This document shows positions 1 to 9,312 of a stretch of DNA of 57,760 nt, piece by piece. The stretch is from Mogibacterium sp. GTDB taxonomy: Bacteria > Bacillota > Clostridia > Peptostreptococcales > Anaerovoracaceae. Position 1 is the first letter of the stretch. The number at the start of each line of letters is the position of its first letter. The notes below the pieces were generated by a model. It saw only the letters and a list, made by a program, of their open reading frames with translations, was not told the DNA's origin and searched no databases. Location of the stretch: NCBI GenBank assembly GCA_012840975.1, contig DUVP01000004.1, positions 1 through 57,760 on the forward strand. The letters are read 5' to 3'. The position numbers and the translations under genes were made by a program.

Positions 1-2
1 AC

Positions 3-905
3 GAAGAATTGATTTTAATGTACCGTGATATTGGAGAATATATTAGCATACAGTCTGAAAATGCTGAGTACGGCGATGCCTTTGTGCAGAAACTTGCCGA
101 CTTTTTTGCGGAAAACTACCCTGACCTAAAAGGCTTCAATCGCCGCGGACTTTATAGAATGAAGCAGTTTTATGAGCTTTATAAGGACAATGAAAAAGTG
201 TCAACACTGTTGACACAATTGAACTGGTCTAATCATTTAAAGATCATGTCTGCGTGTAAAACGATGGAAGAACGCATATTTTACATGAATATGTGCGTAA
301 AAGAGAAATATAGTGCAAGAGAATTAGCGAGGCAGATTGACAGCGGGTATTACGAAAGATATATGTTATCCCGAAAACCAATAACGCCTGCTATAGAAGA
401 ATCAAGAAAGGCAACGGGAAATGTGTTCCTTGATAATTATGTGCTTGATTTTCTTGATGTTCCCGAAATTGTTTCAGAGCGTGATTCGCAGAGATCTATT
501 ACAAGAAATTTGAAAGATTTCATTCTTGAAATCGGCAAAGACTTCACTTTCATAGGAGAAGAATATCGTGTTCAGGTTGGAAAGCACGATTATTATATTG
601 ATTTACTTTTCTACCACAGAGGGCTTTCGTGACTTGCAGCATTTGAATTGAAAATAGGTGAATTCAAGCCTGAGTATGTAGGCAAGATGAATCTCTATTT
701 AGAAGTCCTCGACCGTGAAATGAAAAAAGAAAATGAAAATCCGAGTGTAGGCGTGATTCTCTGTGCAAGCAAGGATGATGAAGTTGTGGAATTTACACTC
801 AGTCGCAGTTTATCCCCGACAATGATTTCGGAATACAATGTGAAGCTGATTTTGGATGTGATGATGTGTGCAAATATTAGTGAAGAAGATATTCGTAAAA
901 AATGA
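3..905 (+). pseudogene. YhcG/DUF1016-family PD-(D/E)XK nuclease, interrupted by an in-frame stop; 5' end outside the window
   Basis: The frame enters from beyond the left edge and matches the DUF1016 (YhcG) family: a helical N-terminal domain with the signature GFNRRGLYRMKQFYE, then a PD-(D/E)XK nuclease domain. TGA at 630-632 interrupts it, and the same frame continues directly with FELKIGEFKPEY, the expected next segment, up to the stop at 903-905. The stop lies between the catalytic Asp of YIDLLFY and the ELK motif, so the upstream product would lack half of the active site. A TGC or TGT to TGA change would explain it. The family is a putative nuclease often found near restriction or mobile genes; no such neighbour is visible here. 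I see no selenocysteine hairpin and treat the gene as inactive. Confidence 0.8.
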
Positions 906-1084
906 AATCTCGACATCTTTTGGTGAGACGCTTTCTTGAAAATATCTTTATTATGTGAGAGAACATCCAGTTAAATGGAACATTCCAACACACATTCCTA
1001 CTTGATATTTTTTTAACTTTACAAAAAGTATACCAAAAATGAAAGTTTTATAGTACAATCATGTAATCGTTATTTTAATACTCT

Positions 1085-1092
1085 AAGGAGGT
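1085..1092 (+). promoter_or_regulatory. Shine-Dalgarno site that decides an ATT start
   Basis: AAGGAGGT lies seven bases before ATT at 1099. The only other in-frame initiator candidate, TTG at 1129, has no such site in front of it. The in-frame TAA at 1084-1086 rules out any start further upstream. Confidence 0.6.
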
Positions 1093-1098
1093 TTAGCT

Positions 1099-1515
1099 AT
1101 TTTAATAACTAGAGAATGTGATTATGCGTTGAGAATCGTTCGTAATCTTAATACGAAAGACATTACAAATGTTGCTTCAATTGTCGAGAAGGAATATATT
1201 ACCACGGCGATTGCGTATAAGGTTGCGAGAAAACTTGAAAAGGGTGGACTTATAAGAAGTATTCGAGGCAATGCGGGAGGGTATCAGCTTACCAGAGGTT
1301 TGGATGAGATATCTATATTAGATGTGTATAAAATTATGGAGCCTGATCCTGCAATTAATCGTTGCCTTAAAGAGGATGAAATTTGTCCCCATAACACATG
1401 CGACAGCCCGTGTAATATCCATTATGAACTTTATCGTATTCAATGTAGGCTGTTTGAGGAGCTAGGAAGCAAATCTCTACAGGAAATTATAGACGGGGAT
1501 ACTAAATCGGATTAA
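1099..1515 (+). CDS. Rrf2-family transcriptional regulator (probable ATT start)
   Basis: Winged-helix repressor of the Rrf2 family, 138 residues from the ATT codon. The N-terminus from ATT reads MLITRECDYALRIVRNL, the usual first helix of the family; starting at TTG 1129 would remove ten residues of it. The wing motif IRGNAGGYQLTR is at about 55-66. Cys89, 96, 101, 105 and 116 could bind an Fe-S cluster, as in IscR and NsrR, but the pattern is not that of IscR. It is monocistronic and converges on the next gene across a shared terminator. It could control the hydrogenase operon starting 800 bases downstream, which is a guess from position. A rare start codon would keep expression low. Confidence 0.8.
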   Translation: MLITRECDYALRIVRNLNTKDITNVASIVEKEYITTAIAYKVARKLEKGGLIRSIRGNAGGYQLTRGLDEISILDVYKIMEPDPAINRCLKEDEICPHNTCDSPCNIHYELYRIQCRLFEELGSKSLQEIIDGDTKSD

Positions 1516-1546
1516 TTCCTGCAGTTCGTATAAGAATAAAATACGA

Positions 1547-1576
1547 CCGCATTCATTTTACGAATGCGGCCATTTT
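1547..1576. terminator. Bidirectional terminator between convergent genes
   Basis: Eight-base-pair perfect stem CCGCATTC/GAATGCGG (1547-1554 and 1562-1569) with a seven-base loop. A T-run follows on the plus strand and an A-rich stretch precedes it, so it can serve both the Rrf2 gene and the membrane protein gene read towards it. Confidence 0.75.
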
Positions 1577-1589
1577 TAATTGTATGATT

Positions 1590-2048
1590 CTATCTGAAGT
1601 ATTCTCGTGCCTGCACAAGAAGATATAACGAAAAAAGTGTGCTTATAATTGTTCTTATAAAATCTCCTGCTGTATAATTTGAGAAAAAACCTGTCAAAAG
1701 CGAGAAAGCAAACTGAAGCCATATGACCATAAATGAAATATACCAGCCTCTGTATTCCATTCTCTTAAGGGGACCTACTGCGATTACTTCCATTACAACT
1801 GTTATGCCCATTCCGACAACACCGGCTATAATTATAATCCATAAATCAAAACTCATTTGGCCAAAACTGAGAAGGATAGAACCGGCAAAGCCGCCTACTC
1901 CCAGAATTGTTAATATTCCGAGAATATTGGCAACAATTGAAACGATTGCGATTATCCAGAAAACACTTGCAAGTTTAGCTTTATATTGTTGCGGAAATGG
2001 AGGCAGTCTGCTGATTAATTCCATTGTTTTTTCTTCTAAAAATTTCAT
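1590..2048 (-). CDS. Small four-helix membrane protein of unknown function
   Basis: 152 residues. After a charged cytoplasmic N-terminus of about 25 residues come four hydrophobic segments at roughly 27-52, 66-90, 100-121 and 130-147. The last 20 residues are the only other polar part. I chose ATG at 2048 because AGGTG sits six bases ahead; a GTG three codons upstream has no ribosome binding site of its own. I do not recognise a family. It is a single gene with its own terminator and no obvious partner, facing away from the hydrogenase operon. Confidence 0.6.
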   Translation of the reverse strand: MKFLEEKTMELISRLPPFPQQYKAKLASVFWIIAIVSIVANILGILTILGVGGFAGSILLSFGQMSFDLWIIIIAGVVGMGITVVMEVIAVGPLKRMEYRGWYISFMVIWLQFAFSLLTGFFSNYTAGDFIRTIISTLFSLYLLVQAREYFR

Positions 2049-2185
2049 GATTATCACCTGTATGAACCTTTCTTTATTGAAGGCGAGCAGTATTACTAAA
2101 AAAAATATCTTCTATACTCATTATTATAGCCCAACATTGCAAATATGAGAAATATTTAATGGATTGAAATAGAACAAGAAACGAA

Positions 2186-2214
2186 TTGATTGAATATGGC
2201 AGTAATTGTATAAT
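2186..2214 (+). promoter_or_regulatory. SigA-type promoter of the hydrogenase operon
   Basis: TTGATT (2186-2191), a 17-base spacer and a perfect TATAAT (2209-2214). The start would fall near 2221, giving a leader of about 115 bases. The leader holds an inverted repeat, TGTTCATT and AATGAGCA (2278-2285 and 2294-2301), that could be an operator. A second TTGACA at 2219 has no well-spaced -10 partner. Confidence 0.6.
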
Positions 2215-2334
2215 CAATTTGACAAACAAATAATACACTATAAATCTTTTAAGAAATATCAGTGTGTTTTTGTTATATGTTCATTTAATTCTGAATGAGC
2301 ACACTTATTTCGTGAAAAACGGGGGTGATTAAAG

Positions 2335-4167
2335 TTGAGTAGATTGACCATTATGATGGAAAGTCAAGCTGAACAAACGGTTGAAAATATCTACAAAGAT
2401 ATTGAGAGAAGGATTGTGGCAAGTCCTCCCGGACTGTGCCCAATCGATTTGCTTGCTTCTTTCCTTAAAATGAGCCATGCACAATCATGCGGTAAATGCG
2501 TACCTTGCAGAATAGGGTTGGGCAAGCTCGAGAAGATGTTGGATCTAGTACTGGACGGCAATGCCGATGAAAGCACACTGGATTTGATCGAAGAAACAGC
2601 AAAAGCGGTATATGATACTGCCGACTGTGCAATCGGATGGGAGTCCGCAAGTATGGTCTTGAAGGGTCTCGAAGGATTCAGGGAAGATTTTATCTCACAT
2701 ATTAATACCGGAAGATGCACATTTGAATTGAATCAGCCTGTGCCTTGCAGATCGCTTTGTCCGGCTGGAGTTGATGTTCCCGGCTATGTTGCCTTAATCA
2801 ATGAGGAAAGATATGCCGATGCGATTAAGCTTATCCGTAAGGATAACCCATTCCCTCTTGTATGTGGTTTGATTTGCGAGCATCCTTGTGAAAGACGATG
2901 CAGACGAACCATGGTTGACTACCCAATCAATATTCGCGGCTTGAAGAGATTTGCTGCGGAGAATGCGGGAGATGTTCATCCTCCTGAAAGAGGACCTTTG
3001 ACCGGTAAGAAAGTTGCGATAGTAGGTGGAGGTCCGAGCGGATTGTCGGCTGCTTATTACCTTTCTCTGATGGGGCATGAAGTGGAAGTTTTTGAATCGA
3101 GAAAACAGCTTGGCGGAATGCTCAGATACGGTATTCCGAATTACAGATTGCCAAGAGAAATGTTGCAGAGTGAAATCGACGTGATTTTGTCGACAGGAGT
3201 TAAGGCACATACCGAGGTTGAGATCGGAAAAGATATAGACTTGGTGGATTTGAAGAAGCAGTTCGATGCTGTATACATCGCTATCGGTGCACAGACTGAT
3301 AAGAAGCTGGATATTGAAGGTATTGATGCAAAAGGTGTCTATTCAGCTGTCGAGATTCTCCGCAAAATCGGTGACGATGAATATCCTGACTTTACGGGCA
3401 AAAATGTTTCCGTAATAGGTGGAGGAAACGTTGCGATGGACGTTGCACGAACAGCTATAAGAGCAAATGCCGATAAGGTTTCGGTTCTTTACAGAAGAAG
3501 ACAGGACGACATGACGGCTCTGGAAGAAGAAATTGAGGCGGCAGTTGCCGAAGGTTGCGAAATTTATGATCTCTTTGCTCCTGCGGAAATTGTAAAAGAT
3601 GAAGATGGAAGTATAAAGTCAGTCATGATTCAGCCTCAGATTATCAGTGAAATCCGAGGAGGACGTCCTACTCCGAGGAAAGCCGACAAGGATGTTGTGG
3701 AAATTCCTACGGATGTTCTGATTATCGCTGTTGGTCAGGGAATAGAATCTAAAGAATTTGAGAAATACGGTGTATCCGTACAAAGAGGAGTTATTGCTTC
3801 CATGAACACAGCGGAACTTGAGGGATTGAGCGGGTTCTTCGCAGGTGGAGACTGTGTATCGGGACCGGCGACAGTTATACGTGCAATCGCTGCCGGAAAA
3901 GTTGCGGCTGCCAATATCGACTCGTATCTCGGATATAATCATCTCATAGATACCGATGTCGTCATTCCTGATGCTAAACTTGCAGACAGGACTCCTTGCG
4001 GTCGTGTGAATATGAAAGAAAAACCTGCGCTCGAAAGGATTTGCAATTATGATATTGCGGAAATCGGCATGAGCAAAGAAGAAGCTATGCAGGAATCATC
4101 GAGGTGTCTGAGGTGCGACCACTTCGGATACGGCATCTTCAAAGGTGGAAGGAGTGAAAAATGGTAA
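2335..4167 (+). CDS. NuoF-tail/GltD-like FAD and Fe-S oxidoreductase, hydrogenase partner
   Basis: 610 residues, from TTG with GGGGGTGAT just upstream. Residues about 20-125 match the C-terminal 4Fe-4S domain of NuoF (SCGKCVPCR, Cys52/55/58 and Cys98) without its flavin or NADH domain. Residues 135-210 carry the cysteine cluster of the glutamate synthase small subunit and NfnB (Cys138, 142, 177, 181, 185, 189). An FAD motif GGGPSG (231-236) and an NAD(P)H motif VIGGGNVAMD (about 360-369) follow. It overlaps the hydrogenase gene by seven bases, so the two are surely co-translated. Likely role: pass electrons between NAD(P)H and the hydrogenase, possibly with ferredoxin. GltD-like partners are known beside some group A [FeFe] hydrogenases. 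Not glutamate synthase itself, as no large subunit is present. Confidence 0.8.
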   Translation: MSRLTIMMESQAEQTVENIYKDIERRIVASPPGLCPIDLLASFLKMSHAQSCGKCVPCRIGLGKLEKMLDLVLDGNADESTLDLIEETAKAVYDTADCAIGWESASMVLKGLEGFREDFISHINTGRCTFELNQPVPCRSLCPAGVDVPGYVALINEERYADAIKLIRKDNPFPLVCGLICEHPCERRCRRTMVDYPINIRGLKRFAAENAGDVHPPERGPLTGKKVAIVGGGPSGLSAAYYLSLMGHEVEVFESRKQLGGMLRYGIPNYRLPREMLQSEIDVILSTGVKAHTEVEIGKDIDLVDLKKQFDAVYIAIGAQTDKKLDIEGIDAKGVYSAVEILRKIGDDEYPDFTGKNVSVIGGGNVAMDVARTAIRANADKVSVLYRRRQDDMTALEEEIEAAVAEGCEIYDLFAPAEIVKDEDGSIKSVMIQPQIISEIRGGRPTPRKADKDVVEIPTDVLIIAVGQGIESKEFEKYGVSVQRGVIASMNTAELEGLSGFFAGGDCVSGPATVIRAIAAGKVAAANIDSYLGYNHLIDTDVVIPDAKLADRTPCGRVNMKEKPALERICNYDIAEIGMSKEEAMQESSRCLRCDHFGYGIFKGGRSEKW

Positions 4168-5894
4168 GTTTAACAATAAATGGAAAGAAAATTTCTGTGC
4201 TGGAGGGAACAACCATTATGGATGCGGCAAAAGAAGGTCATATCCGCATTCCGCACCTGTGCTATTTGAAGGATATAAACGATATCGGTGCCTGCCGTGT
4301 TTGTGTTGTTGAGGTCGAAGGTCTGGAAAGACTTGTGACTGCATGTAACAATGTTGTAGAAGAGGGTATGATCGTTCATACCGACAGTCCTCGTGCACGT
4401 AAAGCAAGACGACTCAATGTCAAACTTCTTCTTTCGCAACACGATTCAAACTGTACACTTTGCAACAGATCCGGTAACTGTTCTCTGCAGACGTTAGCTA
4501 ACGATCTGGGAATTATGGAAACTGCCTATGAGAAAGAGCTGACTTTGGAAAGATGGAATAAGAAGTATCCGCTGATTCGCGATGCTAACAAGTGTATAAA
4601 GTGTATGAGATGCATTCAGATCTGTGACAAGATTCAAACCATGAATGTATGGGATGTTTCGAATACAGGCGGCAGAACTACGGTTGATGTTTCGGGTAAC
4701 AGAAATATAGATGAAATAAACTGCGCTCTTTGCGGTCAGTGCATTACACACTGTCCAGTAGGAGCCCTTAGTGAAAGAGATGATGTTAAGCTCGTTCTGG
4801 ACGCACTTGCAGACGAGAAGAAAGTGGTAATTGTACAGGTTGCACCTGCTGTACGTACTGCATGGGGGGAATCACTCGGACTCTCAAGTGAAAAAGCCAC
4901 CGTAAAAAGAATGGCTGCCACATTAAAGAGTATCGGATTTGACTATGTTTTCGATACAACGTTTACTGCAGACCTTACGATTATGGAAGAGGGAAGCGAG
5001 TTTTTAGCTAAACTTAAGAATGCTGAAAATGAAAAATTCCCTATGTTCACATCCTGCTGTCCGGGCTGGGTCAGATTTATAAAATATGAATATCCTGAAT
5101 TTGTCGGACAGTTGTCATCGGCAAAATCCCCACAGCAGATGTTCGGTGCGGTTACAAAGACATATCTTGCAGAAAAACTGGGAATCGATCCTGCAAATAT
5201 ATTCAACGTATCGATAATGCCGTGTACAGCTAAGAAATATGAATGCAGTGTATCGGAACTGAGCGATGCCGGATTCGGTCAGGATGTTGATGTTGTTCTC
5301 ACCACAAGAGAGCTTGCGAGGATGATAAAAGCTGAACACATCATAGTTGAAGACATTCCTGAGGAAGACTTTGATTCACCTCTGGGTGTTGGCAGCGGTG
5401 CAGGAGTTATATTCGGTGCAACAGGCGGAGTTATGGAAGCGGCTCTCAGAAGCGTTTACTATCTTGTTGAAGGAGAAAACCCTGATCCGGATTTGTTTAA
5501 AGGTGTAAGAGGTCTGGACGGATGGAAAGAAGCTACTGTGACAGTTGGAGGAACTGAGGTCAGAGCGGCAATCGCCAGCGGACTCGGCAATGCCAGAAAG
5601 CTGATGGAAGCTGTCAAGAGAGGCGAAGTCGATTATCACTTCGTTGAAATTATGGCATGTCCGGGCGGATGTTCCGGCGGTGGCGGTCAGCCTATCCATG
5701 ACGGTCAGGAATTGGCAGGTGAAAGGTCAGAATATCTCTACGGTTTGGACAAGCATGACGATTTAAGATTTTCGCATGAAAATCCGGAAGTTATTCAGTG
5801 CTACAAAGAATACTTTGGCGAACCGCTTTCAGAAAGATCACATCATCTGCTCCATACAGATCAGGAACTATGGAATCTTAGATCTGAAAATTAA
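4161..5894 (+). CDS. hydA: [FeFe] hydrogenase, M3-type catalytic subunit
   Basis: 577 residues, close to the 574 of clostridial HydA. An N-terminal 2Fe-2S domain (Cys34, 45, 48, 62) is followed by a His-ligated 4Fe-4S site (His94, Cys98, 101, 107), two ferredoxin-type clusters (Cys145/148/151/155 and 188/191/194/198) and the H-cluster domain. All three signatures are intact: TSCCPGW (297-303), MPCTAKKYE (353-361) and EIMACPGGCSGGGGQP (496-511). It makes or oxidises H2 in the cytoplasm. It is the second gene of a two-gene operon with the GltD-like protein. The maturases HydE, HydF and HydG are not in this window. Confidence 0.95.
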   Translation: MVSLTINGKKISVLEGTTIMDAAKEGHIRIPHLCYLKDINDIGACRVCVVEVEGLERLVTACNNVVEEGMIVHTDSPRARKARRLNVKLLLSQHDSNCTLCNRSGNCSLQTLANDLGIMETAYEKELTLERWNKKYPLIRDANKCIKCMRCIQICDKIQTMNVWDVSNTGGRTTVDVSGNRNIDEINCALCGQCITHCPVGALSERDDVKLVLDALADEKKVVIVQVAPAVRTAWGESLGLSSEKATVKRMAATLKSIGFDYVFDTTFTADLTIMEEGSEFLAKLKNAENEKFPMFTSCCPGWVRFIKYEYPEFVGQLSSAKSPQQMFGAVTKTYLAEKLGIDPANIFNVSIMPCTAKKYECSVSELSDAGFGQDVDVVLTTRELARMIKAEHIIVEDIPEEDFDSPLGVGSGAGVIFGATGGVMEAALRSVYYLVEGENPDPDLFKGVRGLDGWKEATVTVGGTEVRAAIASGLGNARKLMEAVKRGEVDYHFVEIMACPGGCSGGGGQPIHDGQELAGERSEYLYGLDKHDDLRFSHENPEVIQCYKEYFGEPLSERSHHLLHTDQELWNLRSEN

Positions 5895-5915
5895 CAAATA
5901 TCAACTTAAAAGATT

Positions 5916-5954
5916 AACCGCCGGAATCAGATGATCCCGGCGGTTATAGCTCTT
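5916..5954 (+). terminator. Hairpin after the hydrogenase operon
   Basis: Perfect nine-base-pair stem AACCGCCGG/CCGGCGGTT (5916-5924 and 5937-5945). The following tract is only CTCTTT, so termination may be partial and let some transcription reach the ABC importer. Confidence 0.6.
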
Positions 5955-5982
5955 TATAAAATTATTTAAAATCAAAGGGGAT

Positions 5983-6954
5983 ATGATGAAAAAAAGATTT
6001 TTATTACTTACACTTGTTTTTACTTTAATAGTCGGCTTGTCGGCTTGTGCGGGCAATCAGGAATCGGAAAAAGCAGTAATAAAATATGCGGTAATGACAG
6101 GTCCTACAGGTGTAGGTTCCGTGAATTTAATTGAAAACAGTAATACCGAGAATTCTAAGTTTGATATTGAGGAAACCATAGTGGGTACACCGGATGAAAT
6201 CGTGTCTGCTCTGGTCAGTGAAAACCTGGATATGGCTGTTGTACCGGCAAATCTGGCATCTGTCCTGTACAAAAAGACCGAAGGGAAAATCCTGGTACTG
6301 GCTACAAACAATCTCGGAGTTCTTTATATTGTAGAAATCGGCAATGAAATCAACTCGCTTGAAGACTTGAGAGGAAAGACCGTTATGTCTGCGGGCAAGG
6401 GAGCAACTCCGGAAACTGTCTTCAATTACATCATGACGAAAAACAACCTTATTTGCGATACTGACTGGAACTTTGAATTTAAATCTGAAGCTACGGAAGT
6501 CGCACAGAATCTGCTTTCAGGGAAGGGAACAGTTGCTCTTTTACCTGAGCCTATGGTGACTACTGTTCTGTCGCAGAATGAGAATGCTCGTATAGCTATT
6601 AAATTGGATGATGAATGGGGTAAACTCAACGAGACACCTCAAATAACAAGCGTACTTGTAGCCAGAAGAGACTTCTTAGAGACGATAGATACGGAAGAAT
6701 TTTTGAAAGAATATAAGAGCAGTATAGAAACAGCTCTATCCGATACAGAAAACACTTCCGAACTTCTGGATAAATATAATATAATGAAGGCGGAAGCAGC
6801 TGCCAAATCCATACCTAATATGAATTTGTTTTATATGGATAAGGCAGAACTTAAAGAAAGTATGACTGAGTATTTGCAGATCCTTTTCGAAGCAAATCCT
6901 CAATCTGTAGGAGGAAGTGTTCCCGGTGAAGATTTCTTTTATATGGGAAAATAA
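5983..6954 (+). CDS. ABC importer substrate-binding lipoprotein, NitT/TauT/SsuA type
   Basis: 323 residues with a lipoprotein signal peptide ending in LSAC, lipidated Cys22. The body has the SsuA/THI5-like fold pattern: TPDEIVSALVSENLDMAVVP, then a second lobe from about residue 120 with GKTVMSAGKGATPE. Such proteins bind sulfonates, nitrate, thiamine precursors or other small molecules; the sequence does not show which. It is the first gene of a three-gene importer and overlaps the permease. The SD AGGGGAT precedes two adjacent ATG codons. Nothing ties the substrate to the hydrogenase upstream. Confidence 0.8.
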   Translation: MMKKRFLLLTLVFTLIVGLSACAGNQESEKAVIKYAVMTGPTGVGSVNLIENSNTENSKFDIEETIVGTPDEIVSALVSENLDMAVVPANLASVLYKKTEGKILVLATNNLGVLYIVEIGNEINSLEDLRGKTVMSAGKGATPETVFNYIMTKNNLICDTDWNFEFKSEATEVAQNLLSGKGTVALLPEPMVTTVLSQNENARIAIKLDDEWGKLNETPQITSVLVARRDFLETIDTEEFLKEYKSSIETALSDTENTSELLDKYNIMKAEAAAKSIPNMNLFYMDKAELKESMTEYLQILFEANPQSVGGSVPGEDFFYMGK

Positions 6955-7678
6955 AATTCTAAGGAAAATCCTGATAACAGCATTTTGGTTGCTGGTCTGG
7001 CAGATTTCAAGTATGGCAATCGGAGAAGAGATATTACTGGTATCTCCTCTTAATGCTTTAAAAAAACTGGCAGAGCTGATGGGAACAGAAGATTACTGGA
7101 TGGCAATATTTACATCGCTTTATAAGATTTTTATCGGACTGATTCTCTCAGTCATAATCGGAGTGATTTTATCTGTATTCAGCTTTCTTTCAAATCTTTT
7201 CAAAGAACTTATTTACCCTGTTATTATTTTTCTTAAATCAATACCGGTTGCAGGTTTTGTTATCCTTCTGCTTGTATGGATAAATTCTTCTTATATGTCG
7301 ATATATATTGCCTTTTTCATGGGAATGCCTGTCATATACGAAAATGTCTGTGAGGGCTTATTTTCAACTGATAAGAAGTTAAGAGAAATGGCGGACAGCT
7401 TTAAAATTACATTACTCAAAAGGCTTAAATATATTTACAGAATAAAAGTCACACCATATTTGAGAGCAGGCATAACTTCTATTTCCGGTCTGACTTTCAA
7501 AGCCGGAATAGCTGCCGAGGTTATAGGTTTACAGAAGAACTCCATCGGAGAACATCTCCACAATGCCAGGATCTATCTTAATATGCCGGATTTATTTGCC
7601 TGGATTATTACGATTCTGCTATTAAGCATGATTTTAGAAAAAGGAATAAAGATTATTTTGGGTAGAAAAAATGCTTGA
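6926..7678 (+). CDS. ABC transporter permease, SsuC/TauC type
   Basis: About 250 residues with six hydrophobic segments and the cytoplasmic EAA loop (EMADSFKITLLKRLKYI) that contacts the ATPase. I prefer GTG at 6926, ten bases after GGAGGA; GTG at 6917 is in frame but almost touches that site. Either start lies inside the binding protein gene, and the 3' end overlaps the ATPase gene by eight bases, so the three are co-translated. It forms the membrane channel of the importer. Confidence 0.75.
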   Translation: MKISFIWENKILRKILITAFWLLVWQISSMAIGEEILLVSPLNALKKLAELMGTEDYWMAIFTSLYKIFIGLILSVIIGVILSVFSFLSNLFKELIYPVIIFLKSIPVAGFVILLLVWINSSYMSIYIAFFMGMPVIYENVCEGLFSTDKKLREMADSFKITLLKRLKYIYRIKVTPYLRAGITSISGLTFKAGIAAEVIGLQKNSIGEHLHNARIYLNMPDLFAWIITILLLSMILEKGIKIILGRKNA

Positions 7679-8231
7679 ATTTAAGAATGTATGTAAGGAC
7701 TTTGAAAACCCTGTAATAGAGAATTTAAGTTTCAGGCTGGCCGAAGGAGAAAGGCTTGCTGTTTTGGGCGAGTCCGGAATAGGGAAGACTACCATAATAA
7801 ATTTGATATTGGGAATAACTCAGCCTGATTGCGGAGAGGTTATAAATACTTTTGAGAGAATATCAACCGTTTTTCAGGAGAACAGACTTATAGAAGAAAT
7901 TTCCGCTTTGAAAAACCTTAAAATAGTCACTGAAAAAACAGATCCGGAATTAAGAGAAATTCTTCGAGATTTAAAAATTGAAAATCCGGACGAAATTGTC
8001 ATGAACCTGAGCGGCGGTATGAAAAGGCGTGTTGCTATTGCGAGGGCTTTGATCTACGATGCCGACTTGTATTTATTAGACGAACCAATACAAGGGCTTG
8101 ATGATGAAACCAGAAAAACAGTAATCAAAAAAATATTGGAAACTACAAAAGAAAAAAGTCTGATTCTAATCACTCACAGTAAAGATGACATAAGGGATTT
8201 TGAAATAGAATCGGAGCTGAAGTTAAAATAA
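7671..8231 (+). CDS. ABC transporter ATP-binding protein, short SsuB-like
   Basis: 186 residues, clearly shorter than the 230-260 usual for SsuB/TauB ATPases. All core motifs are present: Walker A GESGIGKT (33-40), Q-loop Gln69, signature LSGGM (113-117), Walker B LYLLDEP (133-139) and switch His169. The shortening affects loops and the C-terminal tail, not the catalytic core. It powers uptake with the permease and the lipoprotein before it. Confidence 0.85.
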   Translation: MLEFKNVCKDFENPVIENLSFRLAEGERLAVLGESGIGKTTIINLILGITQPDCGEVINTFERISTVFQENRLIEEISALKNLKIVTEKTDPELREILRDLKIENPDEIVMNLSGGMKRRVAIARALIYDADLYLLDEPIQGLDDETRKTVIKKILETTKEKSLILITHSKDDIRDFEIESELKLK

Positions 8232-8246
8232 AAAATCGTTAGACGG

Positions 8247-9191
8247 TTAACTTTTCGATTTTGTCAACTTGGATTCTCCGGAAACCTCTTTTTCCGCATT
8301 CGCAATATATACTCCCGTAATTATTATGATGGCTCCAATGATTTGAGGCAGGGTAAATGACTCTTTAAGTGCAAGAGTTCCTGAGATAATAGATACAACT
8401 GTTGAAAAACCGATAAAAGAAGCTGCACGATTTACACCGATATTGGTAACGGCAATATTATACAGGAAGAAAGCGATTACCGAGCAACCGATTCCCTGGT
8501 AGACAATGGAAACTGCGAACTCTCTGTTTGTAAACGGCAGCATTAATAATTCATTCATATTGCCGTTCAACAGTGCTTCGCCTATTGCAAGGATTATAAA
8601 GACTGTTGCCCCGAGGAGCAGCATGACATAGGTAATCTCCGAGATGGAATATCCTGCTGCTTTCTCGACGGATACACTGTACAGTGCGTATGATATGACT
8701 GATAAAGTTAAAAATGAATATCCGATAAACGACATACTTGAAGATAAGCCTACGGCAAGAACTGTAATTATAACCCCGAACATTGTGATTAATATTCCGA
8801 TAACCTGACGTACGGAAGGTTTCTTTTTAAGAATTACCGTGGATGCAATTAGTGAGACGACAGGAATACAGCCGAGAAAAACACCGCTTTCAGATGCTGT
8901 TGTGTATTTAAGTCCTAATGTCTCACCAAAGAAATATAAGCACGGACTGCAAATTGCTACAATCAAAAGGGGACGCAGAGATTTGCCTTTCAGATTTATT
9001 TTCATAACCCCCAGTTTTACAAGGATACTGCTGAGAATTATTGCTAAAAAGAAACGCCATCCCAATAAAGCAAATACTCCCGCATTTCGAATAGCTGTCT
9101 TAGTGAACATATAGCTTAAGCCGAAAAGAGTTTCACAAACTAATGCACAAACAATCCCGAATATTAATTTATTCTGTCTTAAACGCTCCAT
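8247..9191 (-). CDS. EamA/DMT-family transporter
   Basis: 314 residues with ten predicted membrane helices in two EamA repeats, the layout of drug/metabolite exporters such as RhaT and YdcZ-like proteins. ATG at 9191 follows AAAGGT five bases away; an ATG 16 codons upstream has no ribosome binding site. It lies alone on the minus strand, tail to tail with the ABC operon and divergent from the next lipoprotein gene. The C-terminus is a short charged tail. Substrate unknown; many family members export amino acids. Confidence 0.8.
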   Translation of the reverse strand: MERLRQNKLIFGIVCALVCETLFGLSYMFTKTAIRNAGVFALLGWRFFLAIILSSILVKLGVMKINLKGKSLRPLLIVAICSPCLYFFGETLGLKYTTASESGVFLGCIPVVSLIASTVILKKKPSVRQVIGILITMFGVIITVLAVGLSSSMSFIGYSFLTLSVISYALYSVSVEKAAGYSISEITYVMLLLGATVFIILAIGEALLNGNMNELLMLPFTNREFAVSIVYQGIGCSVIAFFLYNIAVTNIGVNRAASFIGFSTVVSIISGTLALKESFTLPQIIGAIIIITGVYIANAEKEVSGESKLTKSKS

Positions 9192-9312
9192 ACCGACCTT
9201 TAATATCAATATAGTCCTAAATAATAAACATTTATTCATATAAATATTATTTATATGGGTTGATTATATTATATACTTTCTCAAAAAGATACCGATTCAA
9301 AGGGCATAGGGT

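Noticed and set aside
630-632. TGA as a selenocysteine codon in the nuclease gene
   Set aside because: The family needs no selenocysteine, and I see no SECIS-like stem-loop after it. A nonsense mutation is simpler.
2219-2244. TTGACA followed by TATAAA as the hydrogenase promoter
   Set aside because: The spacer is only 14 bases. The TTGATT-17-TATAAT pair just upstream fits better.
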